Below are positions 44,516 through 54,411 of a stretch of DNA of 64,000 nucleotides, in pieces. The notes below the pieces were generated by a model that did no database searches, was not told the DNA's origin, and worked only from the letters and a program-made list of their open reading frames with translations. Numbering within the stretch: the first letter of the stretch is position 1; each line of letters opens with the position of its first letter. The position numbers were made by a program, and so were the translations under genes. The stretch comes from Gammaproteobacteria bacterium (GTDB lineage Bacteria > Pseudomonadota > Gammaproteobacteria > Steroidobacterales > GCA-2729495): positions 1-64,000 of the forward strand of contig JAJFJS010000051.1 in the NCBI GenBank assembly GCA_021773815.1, in the 5' to 3' direction.

Positions 44516-45841
44516 TTGTTGCAAAAGAGAATCAAGGTCGATACGGCCAATTTAGCCCAGGGCATGTACGTGGCCCAGCTTGACCGTTCCTGGCTGGAAA
44601 CGCCGTTCATCAAGCACGGCTTCCAGGTTTCCAGCGAGGATGAAATCGGGTTGCTGCGCAAGTTCTGCAAACACGTGTATGTCGATGTGTCGCAGAGCGA
44701 CGCGTCGGAACAGGATATTCTGCAGGCACACCAGGAGTCCGGCGCTCTCAACGACCCGTTCTCCGCATCGCAGATTCGTCGTCCCATGGTTGCAGCAGGC
44801 AAGCGCCGCGGTCGACTGGGTGGGTTCCTGCGCCGCCTCGCGTCGGGATCGGCCGGTGCCACGGAAGGCGGCAGAACGCCGATACACGTGGAGGCGCCGC
44901 GGGCGATGGAGGCGTACGTCGCCGTCGGCGCGACCATGGAAGACGTGCTGCGCAAAGGAAAGAAAGGGCGCCCGCTGGACATCGAGCCCCTGTATGCGGC
45001 AGTCGCGCCGATGGCTGCGAGTGTGCAGCGCAATCCCGATGCGATGGCCTGGCTCGGATTCGTGCGCAAGCGCGAGCCGGGACATTTCAGTTATACGATC
45101 ACGACCGCGGTCTGGGCGCTGATCATGGGACACGGCATGGGGCTGACCGGCCGCCGGCTGTCGAACCTGGCCGTCGGTGCGCTGTTGCTCGATATCGGCA
45201 ACACGCAGATCCCGAAATCGATCGGCACGAAACCGGGTCCGCTGACGGATGAGGAATACTCGGTCATGCGTATGCATGTCGACTACGGTCTGAAGATCAT
45301 CGGCAAGTCGTCCGGCGTCCCGGACGAAGTCATCCACATGATTCGTTATCACCACGAACGCTTCGACGGCAGTGGTTATCCCGAGGGCCTCAGCGGTGAT
45401 GTGCCGGTCTACGGCCGGATTGCCGGGCTCATCGATTGTTATGACGCGATGATATCGAGGCGGCCCTATGCCGACCCGAAGTGCGCCTATGACGCGGTAC
45501 GGGAGTTGAATCGGCTGGCCGGAAAGAAGTTTCAGCCGGAAGTCGTCGAGCAATTCGTGCGGGCGATCGGCATGTTCCCGACCGGCAGCCTCGTCGAACT
45601 GAACACGGGAGAGATCGCAATCGTCATCGAACAGAACGCGCAGCACCGGCTGCGGCCGAAGTTGCTCGTGATGCTCAATGCCGACCGGCTGCCGGTGCGC
45701 AACAATAAGGTCGTGGATCTGTCGACCCGGCCGGATCGCAGCGACCGGCGCAATGCGCGCTGGATTACCGGGGGCTTCGAGGCCGGGTCGTTCGACATCG
45801 ACCCGAAGGACTACTTCCTGCGCCCCGCGGGCCGCGCATGA
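44516..45841 (+). CDS. DUF3391 HD-GYP-domain protein, partly degenerate
   Basis: A 441-residue protein. The N-terminal DUF3391 domain (1-70, GMYVAQLDRSWLETPF) is followed by a basic linker and an HD-GYP domain (about 170-370). HHERFDGSGYP (279-289) is intact, but the HD pair reads LLLDIGN, with Leu225 in place of the metal-binding histidine. HD-GYP proteins normally hydrolyse c-di-GMP; loss of that histidine makes activity uncertain. The start is a TTG with AGGGAAG upstream. Its stop overlaps the ATG of the EAL gene (ATGA). Confidence 0.85.
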   Translation: MLQKRIKVDTANLAQGMYVAQLDRSWLETPFIKHGFQVSSEDEIGLLRKFCKHVYVDVSQSDASEQDILQAHQESGALNDPFSASQIRRPMVAAGKRRGRLGGFLRRLASGSAGATEGGRTPIHVEAPRAMEAYVAVGATMEDVLRKGKKGRPLDIEPLYAAVAPMAASVQRNPDAMAWLGFVRKREPGHFSYTITTAVWALIMGHGMGLTGRRLSNLAVGALLLDIGNTQIPKSIGTKPGPLTDEEYSVMRMHVDYGLKIIGKSSGVPDEVIHMIRYHHERFDGSGYPEGLSGDVPVYGRIAGLIDCYDAMISRRPYADPKCAYDAVRELNRLAGKKFQPEVVEQFVRAIGMFPTGSLVELNTGEIAIVIEQNAQHRLRPKLLVMLNADRLPVRNNKVVDLSTRPDRSDRRNARWITGGFEAGSFDIDPKDYFLRPAGRA

Positions 45842-47145
45842 TGCCCGAGCGCGACGAATCCCATTTTCGTTTTTCCCTGCTGCTCAGGGAAATCGAGAAC
45901 CTGCGTTATAAGGATGGCGTAACGACCATCGCGCTGGCCCTGATCCAGCTGGACGGCATGGAGGAAATCAACGAGCGCTTCGGATACCTGGGCGGCGACA
46001 AGGTGCTCAAGGAATTCGCCGTGCGCCTGGCCGGTGTCGTCGGCCACAAGGGTTTGAGCTTCGAGATCAGCGGCACGTCGTTTGCGCTGTTACTCGAAAA
46101 CCCGTTGCATGAGGGCGATGCCGTAGCGGGCGCCGAGAAAATCGCCAGCGTCGCCGCCGACCCGGTGATGATCGGCACCGGCCGGGCCAGCGTTCAGGCC
46201 CGGATGGGTATATCGATCCTGCCTGAGCCGGCGGCCACCGCCGAGGAACTGCTGCGTCAGTGTGAGATCGCACTGTCGCAGGCCCGCCGTCGCGGTGAGA
46301 CGTATCGCGTGTTTACTACGAGCCTGCCGCTGGGGGATACGAGCGGCGCGCATTCGTGGTTTGACGTAGACGAGGCGATCCGGCTCGGCGAATTCGAGTT
46401 GCACTACCAGCCGCGAATCGACCTGCGTTCCGGCGCGCTGACCGGCGCCGAGGCGCTGATCCGGTGGCAGAGTCCGCGGGCCGGGACGATTCCGCCGAGT
46501 TATTTCGTGCCCGAGGTCACGAGCACGGCGAGCGTCCGTGCCATGCTCGATTTCGTGCTGAATTCATCGCTGGCCTGTGCCCGTGAGTGGCTCGATTCCG
46601 TGCCGGCATTCACGCTGGGCGTTAACCTGGCGCCGGGCAACGTGTTCGATCCCGAATTACAGCCGGTCGTTGAGCAGGCCCTGGAACGCTGGGGCTTTCC
46701 GGCCGGGCGCCTGTACCTGGAAGTATCAGAGGCGGTGTTCGAGCAGGACGAAGAAGCCGCGACCGTCGCACTGACACGGCTGCGAGACCGTGGCGTGCGC
46801 ATCGCGCTCGATGATTTCGGCACCGGCCGATCGTGTCTGTCGTCGCTGAAAAGTCTGCCGCTCGATCAGATCAAGATCGACAAGTCGTTGATCGTGCCGA
46901 TTCCGTCAAATGAGACGGACAGGCGCGTGGTCGGCGCGCTGATTCAACTGGCTCACGCCGTCGATGTTGAGGTCGTCGCCGAAGGCATCGAGGATGCCGA
47001 TATCATGCAGACGCTGCTGGCCATCGGCTGCGAGGCCGGAGAAGGTTATCATTTCAGTCTGCCGCTGCCGGCCGAGCGCTTCGCGCAGGACTGGATCGCC
47101 CGCCACGGGCGCGACGGCGCCGATTCCCGGCCGGTCGCCAGGTAG
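45838..47145 (+). CDS. Degenerate GGDEF plus EAL domain protein (c-di-GMP phosphodiesterase)
   Basis: A 435-residue protein. The first 165 residues have a diguanylate-cyclase fold without the GGDEF motif (ISGTSFALL in its place), so no cyclase activity is expected. The EAL domain (about 180-425) keeps EAL (GAEALIRW), the asparagine (GVNLAPGN), DDFGTG, IKIDKS and AEGIED. The canonical QGY is EGY. It probably degrades c-di-GMP. Translational coupling with the HD-GYP gene suggests a joint module. Confidence 0.87.
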   Translation: MMPERDESHFRFSLLLREIENLRYKDGVTTIALALIQLDGMEEINERFGYLGGDKVLKEFAVRLAGVVGHKGLSFEISGTSFALLLENPLHEGDAVAGAEKIASVAADPVMIGTGRASVQARMGISILPEPAATAEELLRQCEIALSQARRRGETYRVFTTSLPLGDTSGAHSWFDVDEAIRLGEFELHYQPRIDLRSGALTGAEALIRWQSPRAGTIPPSYFVPEVTSTASVRAMLDFVLNSSLACAREWLDSVPAFTLGVNLAPGNVFDPELQPVVEQALERWGFPAGRLYLEVSEAVFEQDEEAATVALTRLRDRGVRIALDDFGTGRSCLSSLKSLPLDQIKIDKSLIVPIPSNETDRRVVGALIQLAHAVDVEVVAEGIEDADIMQTLLAIGCEAGEGYHFSLPLPAERFAQDWIARHGRDGADSRPVAR

Positions 47146-47660
47146 CAGCGGCCCGGGTCACGCTCGAATTCCCGCATGTCGCAGAGCGGCTGCCCGGATT
47201 ATGTCGCATTGCAGGCGCCGGTTCGTTCGCCGCGACGTCCGCTGCCGGTCAGTGCGGGCGCCGGCTGGCGGGTCCGGCAACCGCTTACATCCGCCCGGCG
47301 CCTGCCGCGCCCGTCATCCATAACTCATTGTTAAAAAACGTATTTAATACCGGTCAGGTTTGAATGCCGGCACTTTTCCCCGGGACTTCGGTCGTATAAT
47401 GGAGCTTCGTCGGACCCGCCTGCCAATGAATGTTGCGCGGCTGTCCGCGAATCCGTCGCCGGAATATGTCGAATACGTTAGTGAGATTGTGACTTCTCTC
47501 ACAGACTTTGCACCGGCCAGAAGCGAGTCTGCATAGCAATTATTTTAAACGCCGACGGAACCAAAAAAAGCCCGTTGGAATTTCAGCCAGAGGAGTTTTC
47601 ACCAGCAAAAAAGAACAACAAAAAGAAATGAGAAATCGCCGCGACCCGAAGGAGATTGAC
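47146..47660. other. 515-bp region upstream of prkA, including a long leader
   Basis: No gene is visible. A perfect TATAAT (47395-47400) lies about 260 bp before the prkA ATG, with no strong -35. If used, the leader would be about 255 nt. It contains a small GTGAGA/TCTCAC hairpin (about 47480-47501) and an A-rich purine stretch before the ribosome site. The preceding part (47146-47340) shows only GC-rich inverted repeats without a clear T-run. Confidence 0.4.
47395..47400 (+). promoter_or_regulatory. Candidate -10 box (TATAAT) for the prkA-yhbH-spoVR operon
   Basis: A consensus -10 in the sequence GTCGTATAATGG. There is no good -35 at 17 bp, which is compatible with a stationary-phase sigma factor, known to drive the related operon in E. 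coli. This is an inference. Confidence 0.35.
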
Positions 47661-49628
47661 ATGATGAGTGTGCCGGGACCCAGTCGTGATGTCGGTGGCC
47701 GCCAAGGCTCCGAGTTTATCGACGACCTGACGAGTTTTGCATCGAACCATCAGACGTCGAGATGGCGGGGGACATTTGCGGAATTTCTCGAAGCTATCCT
47801 TCCGGCCGACCCCTACCGGCTCACCCGCACGAGTCATCAGTATCTCTACGATATGCTGTGCTGGTATCGCGATCAGCGCCAGGAAGAAGGCTCCGGCACT
47901 GCCAATCCGCGCGATCTGTTTATCGAAGACCTGTACGGCATCGATACCGCACTCGATCGTATCGTCGAATATTTCAAGGCCGCCAGCGCCGGTTCCGATG
48001 TGGGGCGGCGGTTACTCCTGATGCTTGGTCCGCCGTCGGGCGGCAAGTCGTCGATTGTTATCCTGCTGAAACGGGCGCTCGAGGAATACAGCCACACCGA
48101 TGAAGGCGCGCTATATGCCCTGGCCGGATCGCCGCTGCACGAATCGCCGCTGAACATGATTCCCGCCAGCCTGCGCGCGAAGTTTCGCGAGACCTACGGT
48201 GTTGAGCTTGAGGGTCAACTCAGCCCGTACGCCCAGGCCGTACTCGATGACGAGTATTGCGGCGACTTCATGAGTTATCCGGTCGAGCGAATTTTTCTGT
48301 CCGAGGCGGCCCGCGTCGGCATCGGTACCTACGCACCCCATGACCCGACGACGGCGGACATCGCCGACCTGGTCGGTTCCGTCGACCTGTCGAAGGTTGC
48401 CGAGGTCGGCGACGAGGGTGATCCGCGCGCGTGGTCCTGGTCAGGCGCCGTGTATGCCGCCAGTCGCGGCGTGCTGGAGATGATTGAGATCCTGAAGGTT
48501 AAACGGGAATTCCTGTACCTGCTGCTGACGCTGACCCAGGAAAAGAACGTCAAGGTGTCGCGTTTCCCGCTGATCCACATGGATGAGACGATCCTGGCGC
48601 ACACGAACCTGGCCGAGTTCAACAAATTTATCCAGGAGAAGGAAAACGAAGCGCTGCTCGATCGCATGGTCATCGTCAAGGTGCCGTATACACTGTCGTA
48701 CCGCGACGAATCGCGGATTTACGGCAAGCTGGTGTCAAGCGCGCCGGCGTTTCGTGCCGTGCATCTGGATCCGCATGTCCTGACGCTCGCCGCGGTGTTT
48801 TCAATTCTGACACGTCTCGAGCAGACCGAACAGGAAGGCCTGGACCCATCCAAAAAAGCGCGGCTGTATGCCGGCGAGGATGCGGAGGGTTTCTCGAATG
48901 TCGATGTCCCGAAGCTGAGGGCGCAGAGCCCCGATGAGGGGTTGTACGGTGTCAGCCCGCGGTTCGTGATCAACGCGATCTCTAATGCGATCACGCGCAA
49001 TGATGCGCAGAGCCTGACGAGCATGGAGATGCTCCTCGCGCTGAAAGACGCGATCGAAAGCGATGCGCGCATGGACGAAGCGCAGAAGAAGAAATGGATC
49101 GACCATCTCGTGATAGCGCGCAAGGACTTCTATAACCGCTGGGTCAAGGAAGACGTGCACCGCGCGCTGTTCGCGTCTTTTGAAGACGAAGCGCAGCAGT
49201 TGCTGGAAAAATATCTGGATGAGGTCGAAGGCTCGCTTGACAAGCGCGAGATCATCGATCCGATCTCGGGTGAGTCGCGTTCGGCGGATGAGCGCTTTAT
49301 GCGCTCCGTCGAGGAGAAGATCAAGGTTTCGGATTCCGGAAAACAGTCGTTCCGGCAGGAAGTCGTGCGCAAGGCGATGGTTGCTTTCAAGGCCGGCGAG
49401 AAGTTTACGCTCGAAAGCCACGCTCGGCTGCACGAAGCTATCGAGCAGTACCTGTTCGAGGAGCGCCGTGATGTGCTGCGCCTCGTCACGTCGTCTTCAC
49501 GGCCCGACGAGGATGCCGAGCAGAAGATTTCGGCCGTCCAGCAGCGGCTGGTTAACGAATACGGGTACGACGAGCACAGCGCCAGCGAGGCATTGAACTA
49601 TGTCACGACACTGCTCTCGCAGGAATGA
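47661..49628 (+). CDS. prkA: PrkA/YeaG-family serine protein kinase
   Basis: A 655-residue protein of usual family length. An N-terminal AAA+ module has Walker A GPPSGGKSS near residue 120, and the C-terminal half carries the PrkA kinase-like region (MDETILAHTNLAEFNKF, YRDESRIYGKLV). The family is linked to stationary-phase, nitrogen-starvation and sporulation responses; both kinase and AAA+ protease-like activities have been proposed. The ATG at 47661 has AAGGAG at 8-bp spacing, which decides the start against an in-frame extension to 47508. It is the first gene of the conserved trio with the next two genes. Confidence 0.95.
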   Translation: MMSVPGPSRDVGGRQGSEFIDDLTSFASNHQTSRWRGTFAEFLEAILPADPYRLTRTSHQYLYDMLCWYRDQRQEEGSGTANPRDLFIEDLYGIDTALDRIVEYFKAASAGSDVGRRLLLMLGPPSGGKSSIVILLKRALEEYSHTDEGALYALAGSPLHESPLNMIPASLRAKFRETYGVELEGQLSPYAQAVLDDEYCGDFMSYPVERIFLSEAARVGIGTYAPHDPTTADIADLVGSVDLSKVAEVGDEGDPRAWSWSGAVYAASRGVLEMIEILKVKREFLYLLLTLTQEKNVKVSRFPLIHMDETILAHTNLAEFNKFIQEKENEALLDRMVIVKVPYTLSYRDESRIYGKLVSSAPAFRAVHLDPHVLTLAAVFSILTRLEQTEQEGLDPSKKARLYAGEDAEGFSNVDVPKLRAQSPDEGLYGVSPRFVINAISNAITRNDAQSLTSMEMLLALKDAIESDARMDEAQKKKWIDHLVIARKDFYNRWVKEDVHRALFASFEDEAQQLLEKYLDEVEGSLDKREIIDPISGESRSADERFMRSVEEKIKVSDSGKQSFRQEVVRKAMVAFKAGEKFTLESHARLHEAIEQYLFEERRDVLRLVTSSSRPDEDAEQKISAVQQRLVNEYGYDEHSASEALNYVTTLLSQE

Positions 49629-49643
49629 CGGTCGGCGTTGAAG

Positions 49644-50819
49644 ATGATGCGGCCGTCTACATTCGTCTGCCTCGAGGACGGTGATAGTCACTGGTACGAC
49701 CTGTTCTCGCGCGGCGCGCGAGACTGGCTGCGACACAATGAAATCATCGGCAAGGCGGTTCGGGAGAAACTGCCGGAGTTGCTGTCGCAGGCCGACGTGC
49801 TGGGCGGGCGGGATGACACGGTCAAGGTACCCGTAAAGTTTCTGGAGCATTATCGGTTTCGCCTGCGCGTGCCCGAAGAGCAGGCCGGCGCCGGGCAGGG
49901 CGCGGCGAAACCGGGCGACAAGATCGGCAAGGTCGGCCGCGGCGAGCAGGCGGGTGAAGGCGCCAAGGGTGCGGGCGGTGACGACGACGGCGGTTTCGAA
50001 CTGATGCTCGAATTCCGGATCGATGACCTGGTCGACTGGCTCTGGGAAGAACTGAAGCTGCCGGACCTGCAACAGAAAACCGGCGGTTTACGTGATGATG
50101 AATACGTGCGCGAGGGCTGGAATCGCCGCGGCGCACGTTCCCGGCTCGATCGTCGCCGGTCGATGAAGGAAGCAATCAAGCGCCGGGCCGTCGATGTTGA
50201 CGGGCCGGCATTCAAGGACGACGATCTCCGTTATCGGCAATTGGTCAAACGCAGCCGTCCCGCAACGCAGGCGGTCGTGTTTTTCGCGATGGATGTATCG
50301 TCAAGCATGCGTGACCGCGATCGCGCGCTGGCCAAGACGTTTTTCTTCTGGGTTATGCAGGGGCTGCGGCGACAGTACCAGCAGATCGATCTGGTCTTTG
50401 TCGCCCACACGGTCAAGGCGTGGGAGTTTGACGAGGACGAGTTCTTCCAGGTGCGCGGATCGGGCGGCACGGTGGCATCGACGGCATTCGACCGGGTGAT
50501 CGACATCGTCGACGATCGATTCGATCCCTCCCGCTATAACGTCTACCTTTTCTATGCCTCCGACGGCGAAAACTTTCGCGATGACCACGACCGAGCTGCA
50601 GCGGGGCTCACGAAGATCGCCTCGTATGCAAACCGGGTCGGCTATATCGAAACGCCGGCTTCGGCGGACCGGGCGCTGACCACCGAAACCGCGGAGATCT
50701 TTGCGGCGGCGCGTGATGCGGGTGCGCCGGTCAGCAGTTTCGCGCTGACCGGCAACGATGCCGTCTGGGAAGCCATCCGGGAGTTCTTTCAAGAGCATGC
50801 CGCGGGGCAGGCGCGCTGA
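49644..50819 (+). CDS. yhbH: YhbH/YeaH-family (DUF444) protein with VWA-like domain
   Basis: A 391-residue protein. The N-terminal part has the charged segment that precedes a glycine-rich linker. RRSMKEAIKRRAV and RSRPATQAVVFFAMDVSSSMRD introduce a von Willebrand A-like domain with a DxSxS metal site (DVSSS). EEFF...GGTVAST and YNVYLFYASDG are family signatures. It acts with PrkA and SpoVR in an undefined stress-response pathway. The ATG pair at 49644/49647 is more likely than the TTG at 49638. It lies 15 bp after prkA. Confidence 0.92.
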   Translation: MMRPSTFVCLEDGDSHWYDLFSRGARDWLRHNEIIGKAVREKLPELLSQADVLGGRDDTVKVPVKFLEHYRFRLRVPEEQAGAGQGAAKPGDKIGKVGRGEQAGEGAKGAGGDDDGGFELMLEFRIDDLVDWLWEELKLPDLQQKTGGLRDDEYVREGWNRRGARSRLDRRRSMKEAIKRRAVDVDGPAFKDDDLRYRQLVKRSRPATQAVVFFAMDVSSSMRDRDRALAKTFFFWVMQGLRRQYQQIDLVFVAHTVKAWEFDEDEFFQVRGSGGTVASTAFDRVIDIVDDRFDPSRYNVYLFYASDGENFRDDHDRAAAGLTKIASYANRVGYIETPASADRALTTETAEIFAAARDAGAPVSSFALTGNDAVWEAIREFFQEHAAGQAR

Positions 50820-50852
50820 CATGGAAAGCATGCCGCGATTCGGGGGTGATGC

Positions 50853-52226
50853 GTGATGCAGACGCTTGAAGACATCGGACGGCAGCTTGAGGAATTGGGG
50901 CAGGGACTGGGACTCGACTACTTTCCGCTGCACTTCGAGGAGGTGCCGCAGAGCTTCATGCTCGAAATCGCGGTTTACGGCCTGCCGGTGCGCATGCCGC
51001 ACTGGTCGTTCGGCGTTCGTTACATACACCAGCTGATCCAGCGGCGCATGGGTCATTCGCGCTTGTTCGAGGTCGTGTTTCCCGGCAATCCGGGGCGCGC
51101 CTACCTGGCGAAGGGCAACAGCGTCGCGGAGAATTCACTGGTCATCGCGCATGTGCTCGGTCACGCGGATTTCTCCAAAAACAACACGTTGTTCCGGCGC
51201 GTCCAGGAGGAAACCGGGTACCAGATCGTGGACCTGGCGGCACGTCACGCCAAAGGTATCGCGACGGCGATCGAGGAGCACGGCCAGCAGCGTGTCGAGG
51301 CGATACTGGATGCCGCGCTGGCGCTCGAGGCGCACATCGATACGCACAAGGGGGTGCATCGCGAGCCGTATCCGAAGTTCCGTGTGTCCGCCAAGCCGTC
51401 CGCAGATACGTTCCGCGGTCGCTTCCAGTCGTTGCCGGGTGAAGATGTCGCCGTGGCTGAAATGGATCCGGTGCAGGTCGCCGAGCCCGTTCCGCCGAGC
51501 CCGGAGCAGGATCTGCTCTGGTTTATCGCGCACTATGCGCCGGACCTTGAGGGCTGGGAACGCGACATTTTTCTCGCCGTGCGCGAGGAATCATTCTATT
51601 TTCAGCCCGTATTCGGCTGCCAGATCATGAATGAGGGTTGGGCCTGCCACTGGCATGCGCAACTGTTGCGCGAGGCGAAGTTCCTGTCATCGCAGGACTA
51701 TGTCGATGCGGTAAAGACGCATTCCGATGTCGTGCGGCCGCACGCCTCCGGCAACCAGGTCTCGCTGGCCCCGAATCCCTACCACCTCGGTTTCTGCATG
51801 TGGGAGAAGATTGTCAGGGAGCAAGGACTGGAACGTGCATTCGAAATACGTCGTCATGATGATGATTTTAGTTTCGTGCGCAATTACCTGACCGCGGAGC
51901 TGGCCGAAGAGCTTGAGTTATTCCGCTACGTCGCCGGCAAGGACGGCGTGGTGCGCGTCGTGGAATCGGATATCGACGAATTGCGTGAGACGATACTGGC
52001 GCCGAAATATAATTTCGGCGCGCCCGTGGTCAGCGCGGACAGCATCGATGTCGATGGAACGCTGCACCTGGTGCATGACGACCGGACGGATGGTCGTGGC
52101 CTGGACCTGCGACGCACCGAGAAGGTTCTCGAGTACGTGCAGCGTGTCTGGCGCCGCCCGGTCCGGCTCGAAACGGTCGATGCTCGCGGCGCGCCGCGGA
52201 CCCTGACGGCGCCGACCGAGGCCTGA
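50853..52226 (+). CDS. spoVR: SpoVR family protein
   Basis: A 457-residue protein of normal length. The conserved segments are GVRYIHQLIQ, HVLGHADFSKNN, ILWFIAHYAPDLEGWERDI-type sequence near 215-235 (here LLWFIAHYAP), NEGWACHWHA and NPYHLGFCMWEKI. The histidines and glutamates suggest a metal site. Originally named from spore cortex formation in Bacillus, it is widespread in non-sporulating proteobacteria with prkA and yhbH. Start is the GTG at 50853 or the ATG three bases on, both after GGGGG. Confidence 0.93.
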   Translation: MMQTLEDIGRQLEELGQGLGLDYFPLHFEEVPQSFMLEIAVYGLPVRMPHWSFGVRYIHQLIQRRMGHSRLFEVVFPGNPGRAYLAKGNSVAENSLVIAHVLGHADFSKNNTLFRRVQEETGYQIVDLAARHAKGIATAIEEHGQQRVEAILDAALALEAHIDTHKGVHREPYPKFRVSAKPSADTFRGRFQSLPGEDVAVAEMDPVQVAEPVPPSPEQDLLWFIAHYAPDLEGWERDIFLAVREESFYFQPVFGCQIMNEGWACHWHAQLLREAKFLSSQDYVDAVKTHSDVVRPHASGNQVSLAPNPYHLGFCMWEKIVREQGLERAFEIRRHDDDFSFVRNYLTAELAEELELFRYVAGKDGVVRVVESDIDELRETILAPKYNFGAPVVSADSIDVDGTLHLVHDDRTDGRGLDLRRTEKVLEYVQRVWRRPVRLETVDARGAPRTLTAPTEA

Positions 52227-52353
52227 GCCGCCGCGGTTCTGGCCGCTATCCGGTCAGCCGCGCGACGCGCGCGTGCCGGCTTTGCTATATTGGCGGGGCA
52301 CGGGCGCCCGCTATTCGGGCCTGTCTCCCAGAAAAAAAATACAGGGGGTAAAG

Positions 52354-54411
52354 GTGGCGGCACAGCAAAAGATCCACGACACGGCGCATGTTCGCAATAT
52401 TGCCCTGGTCGGGCACGCGGGCGCGGGCAAGACCACATTACTGGAGGCCTTGCTCGCCAGGACCGGAGCCATCTCATCACCCGGCAGGGTAGAAAAGGGC
52501 TCCACTGTTTCGGATTTTACGAAACAGGAGCAGCAACATCGACATTCCCTGGATACCGCCGTCTGTCATTTCGATCACGACGGCGTTTTTGTAAATATTA
52601 TTGATACGCCGGGGTATCCGGAATTCTCCGGTCGTTCGATGAGCGTGCTGGCCGGCGTCGAAACGGCCGCCGTCGTGATTAACGCACAGGTCGGTGTCGA
52701 ACTGGTCTCTCGTCGCCTCATGCGTTTCGCTGCCGAGCGGCGGTTGTGCCGCATGATCATCATCAACCGGATCGATGCAGACGGTGCCCGGCCCGAGGCG
52801 GTGCTGAACGAGATCCGGGAAGTCTTCGGTCGCGAGTGCCTGCCACTGAACCTGCCGGCTAACGGCGGAGCGACGGTTGCTGACTGCTTCTTTGAGCCGT
52901 CCGATGAAACACCGGATTTTTCGAGCGTCGAGCTGGCCCACACGGAGATTGTCGACCAGGTCGTCGAGCTCGATGATGAACTCATGGAAGTCTATCTTGA
53001 GCAGGGGCAGGACGTCAGTCTTGAGCAGTTGCACGATCCTTTCGAAAAAGCCCTGCGTCGCGGGCACCTGATCCCCGTCTGTTTCGTTTCGGCCGAGACC
53101 GGTGCGGGCCTGAACCAGTTGCTGAACTTCTTCACCAGGCTGATGCCGAGTCCGCTCGAAGCCAATTCGCCGGAGTTTATTCAGGGTGAGGGCGAGAAGG
53201 CGAAACGGATCAAGGCCAGCTACGACCCCGACGATCATTTCATCGCGCATGTCTTCAAGATCAATGTCGATCCGTATATCGGGCGCATGGGTATCTTTCG
53301 CGTGCACCAGGGCGTGATCCGGGCCGGTGATCAGGTGTTCATCGGCGAGCGCCGCAAGGCCTTCAAGGTGGCGCACCTGTATCGCCTGCAGGGCAAGGAG
53401 ACGAGCGAGGTTTCCCGGGCCGTGCCCGGCGATATCTGTGCCGTATCGAAAATCGATGACCTGCATTTCGACGCGGTGCTGCATTCGAGCCACGATGAGG
53501 ATCAGTTCCACCTGGTTTCTGTGGCGATGCCACCGCCGATGCATGGCGTGGCACTGGAGGTCGTTCGCCGGGGTGACGAAAAGAAACTGTCCGACGCACT
53601 GCATAAGCTGACGGCGGAGGATCCGAGCCTGCAGCTCGAATTCAACGCACAGGCCAATGAAACCGTGCTGCGCGGACTCGGAGAGCTGCATCTCAGAATC
53701 GTGCTTGAACGCATGAAGAATGATTATGAAGTCGAAGTCAAAACACATCCGCCGAAAATCAGTTATCGGGAGACGGTGACACGGGCGGCCGAAGGTCATT
53801 TTCGACACAAGAAGCAGACCGGCGGCGCCGGGCAGTTCGGCGAGGTCTATCTGCGCGTCGAGCCGCTCAAGCGCGGCTGCGGATTCGAGTTCGTCAACAA
53901 GGTTGTTGGTGGTGCGATACCGAGTCAGTACATTCCTGCCGTCGAGAAGGGCGTACGGCAGGTCCTGAGTGACGGGGCCATCGCCGGATACCCGATCCAG
54001 GATGTTCGGGTGGTCGTCTATGACGGCAAGCATCATCCGGTGGATTCCAAGGAGGTTGCATTCGTCGCCGCCGGCAGGAAGGCGTTTGCGGATGCGATCG
54101 AGAAGGCACGGCCCATCGTGCTCGAGCCGATCGCGCACGTCGAGGTCACCACGCCGGGTGATCATGTCGGTGACATTACCGGGCACCTGGCCGGCGTTCG
54201 GGGCCGAATCAACGGCAACGATACGCTGTCGGGGAACCGGGTCAGGATCCAGGCCGACGTGCCGGTCGCCGAACTGGGTGATTACCAGACGACGCTGAAA
54301 TCGCTGACCGGCGGCGCCGGCGCGTTCACGATGTCATTCGATCATTACGATGTCGTGCCGCCGGAGGTTCAGAAACAGCTGCGGGCCGAGTATCGTCCGA
54401 CCGATGATTAA
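52354..54411 (+). CDS. Elongation factor G-like translational GTPase (EF-G paralogue)
   Basis: A 685-residue GTPase. P-loop GHAGAGKTT, switch region KGSTVSDF, DTPGYPEF and NRID (NKxD variant) are visible, followed by EF-Tu domain 2, EFG domain III (GLGELHLRIVLERMK), domain IV and domain V. It is not in an rps/rpl or tufA context and differs from primary FusA (for example GAGKTT and a Ser-rich switch), so it is an EF-G paralogue, perhaps with a specialised role in recycling or stress translation. The GTG at 52354 has AGGGGG at 6 bp and starts just before homology. Its stop overlaps the next start. Confidence 0.88.
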   Translation: MAAQQKIHDTAHVRNIALVGHAGAGKTTLLEALLARTGAISSPGRVEKGSTVSDFTKQEQQHRHSLDTAVCHFDHDGVFVNIIDTPGYPEFSGRSMSVLAGVETAAVVINAQVGVELVSRRLMRFAAERRLCRMIIINRIDADGARPEAVLNEIREVFGRECLPLNLPANGGATVADCFFEPSDETPDFSSVELAHTEIVDQVVELDDELMEVYLEQGQDVSLEQLHDPFEKALRRGHLIPVCFVSAETGAGLNQLLNFFTRLMPSPLEANSPEFIQGEGEKAKRIKASYDPDDHFIAHVFKINVDPYIGRMGIFRVHQGVIRAGDQVFIGERRKAFKVAHLYRLQGKETSEVSRAVPGDICAVSKIDDLHFDAVLHSSHDEDQFHLVSVAMPPPMHGVALEVVRRGDEKKLSDALHKLTAEDPSLQLEFNAQANETVLRGLGELHLRIVLERMKNDYEVEVKTHPPKISYRETVTRAAEGHFRHKKQTGGAGQFGEVYLRVEPLKRGCGFEFVNKVVGGAIPSQYIPAVEKGVRQVLSDGAIAGYPIQDVRVVVYDGKHHPVDSKEVAFVAAGRKAFADAIEKARPIVLEPIAHVEVTTPGDHVGDITGHLAGVRGRINGNDTLSGNRVRIQADVPVAELGDYQTTLKSLTGGAGAFTMSFDHYDVVPPEVQKQLRAEYRPTDD

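Noticed and set aside
52477-54186. 569-codon minus-strand frame opposite the EF-G-like gene
   Set aside because: The plus strand has all GTPase motifs; this frame has no domain.
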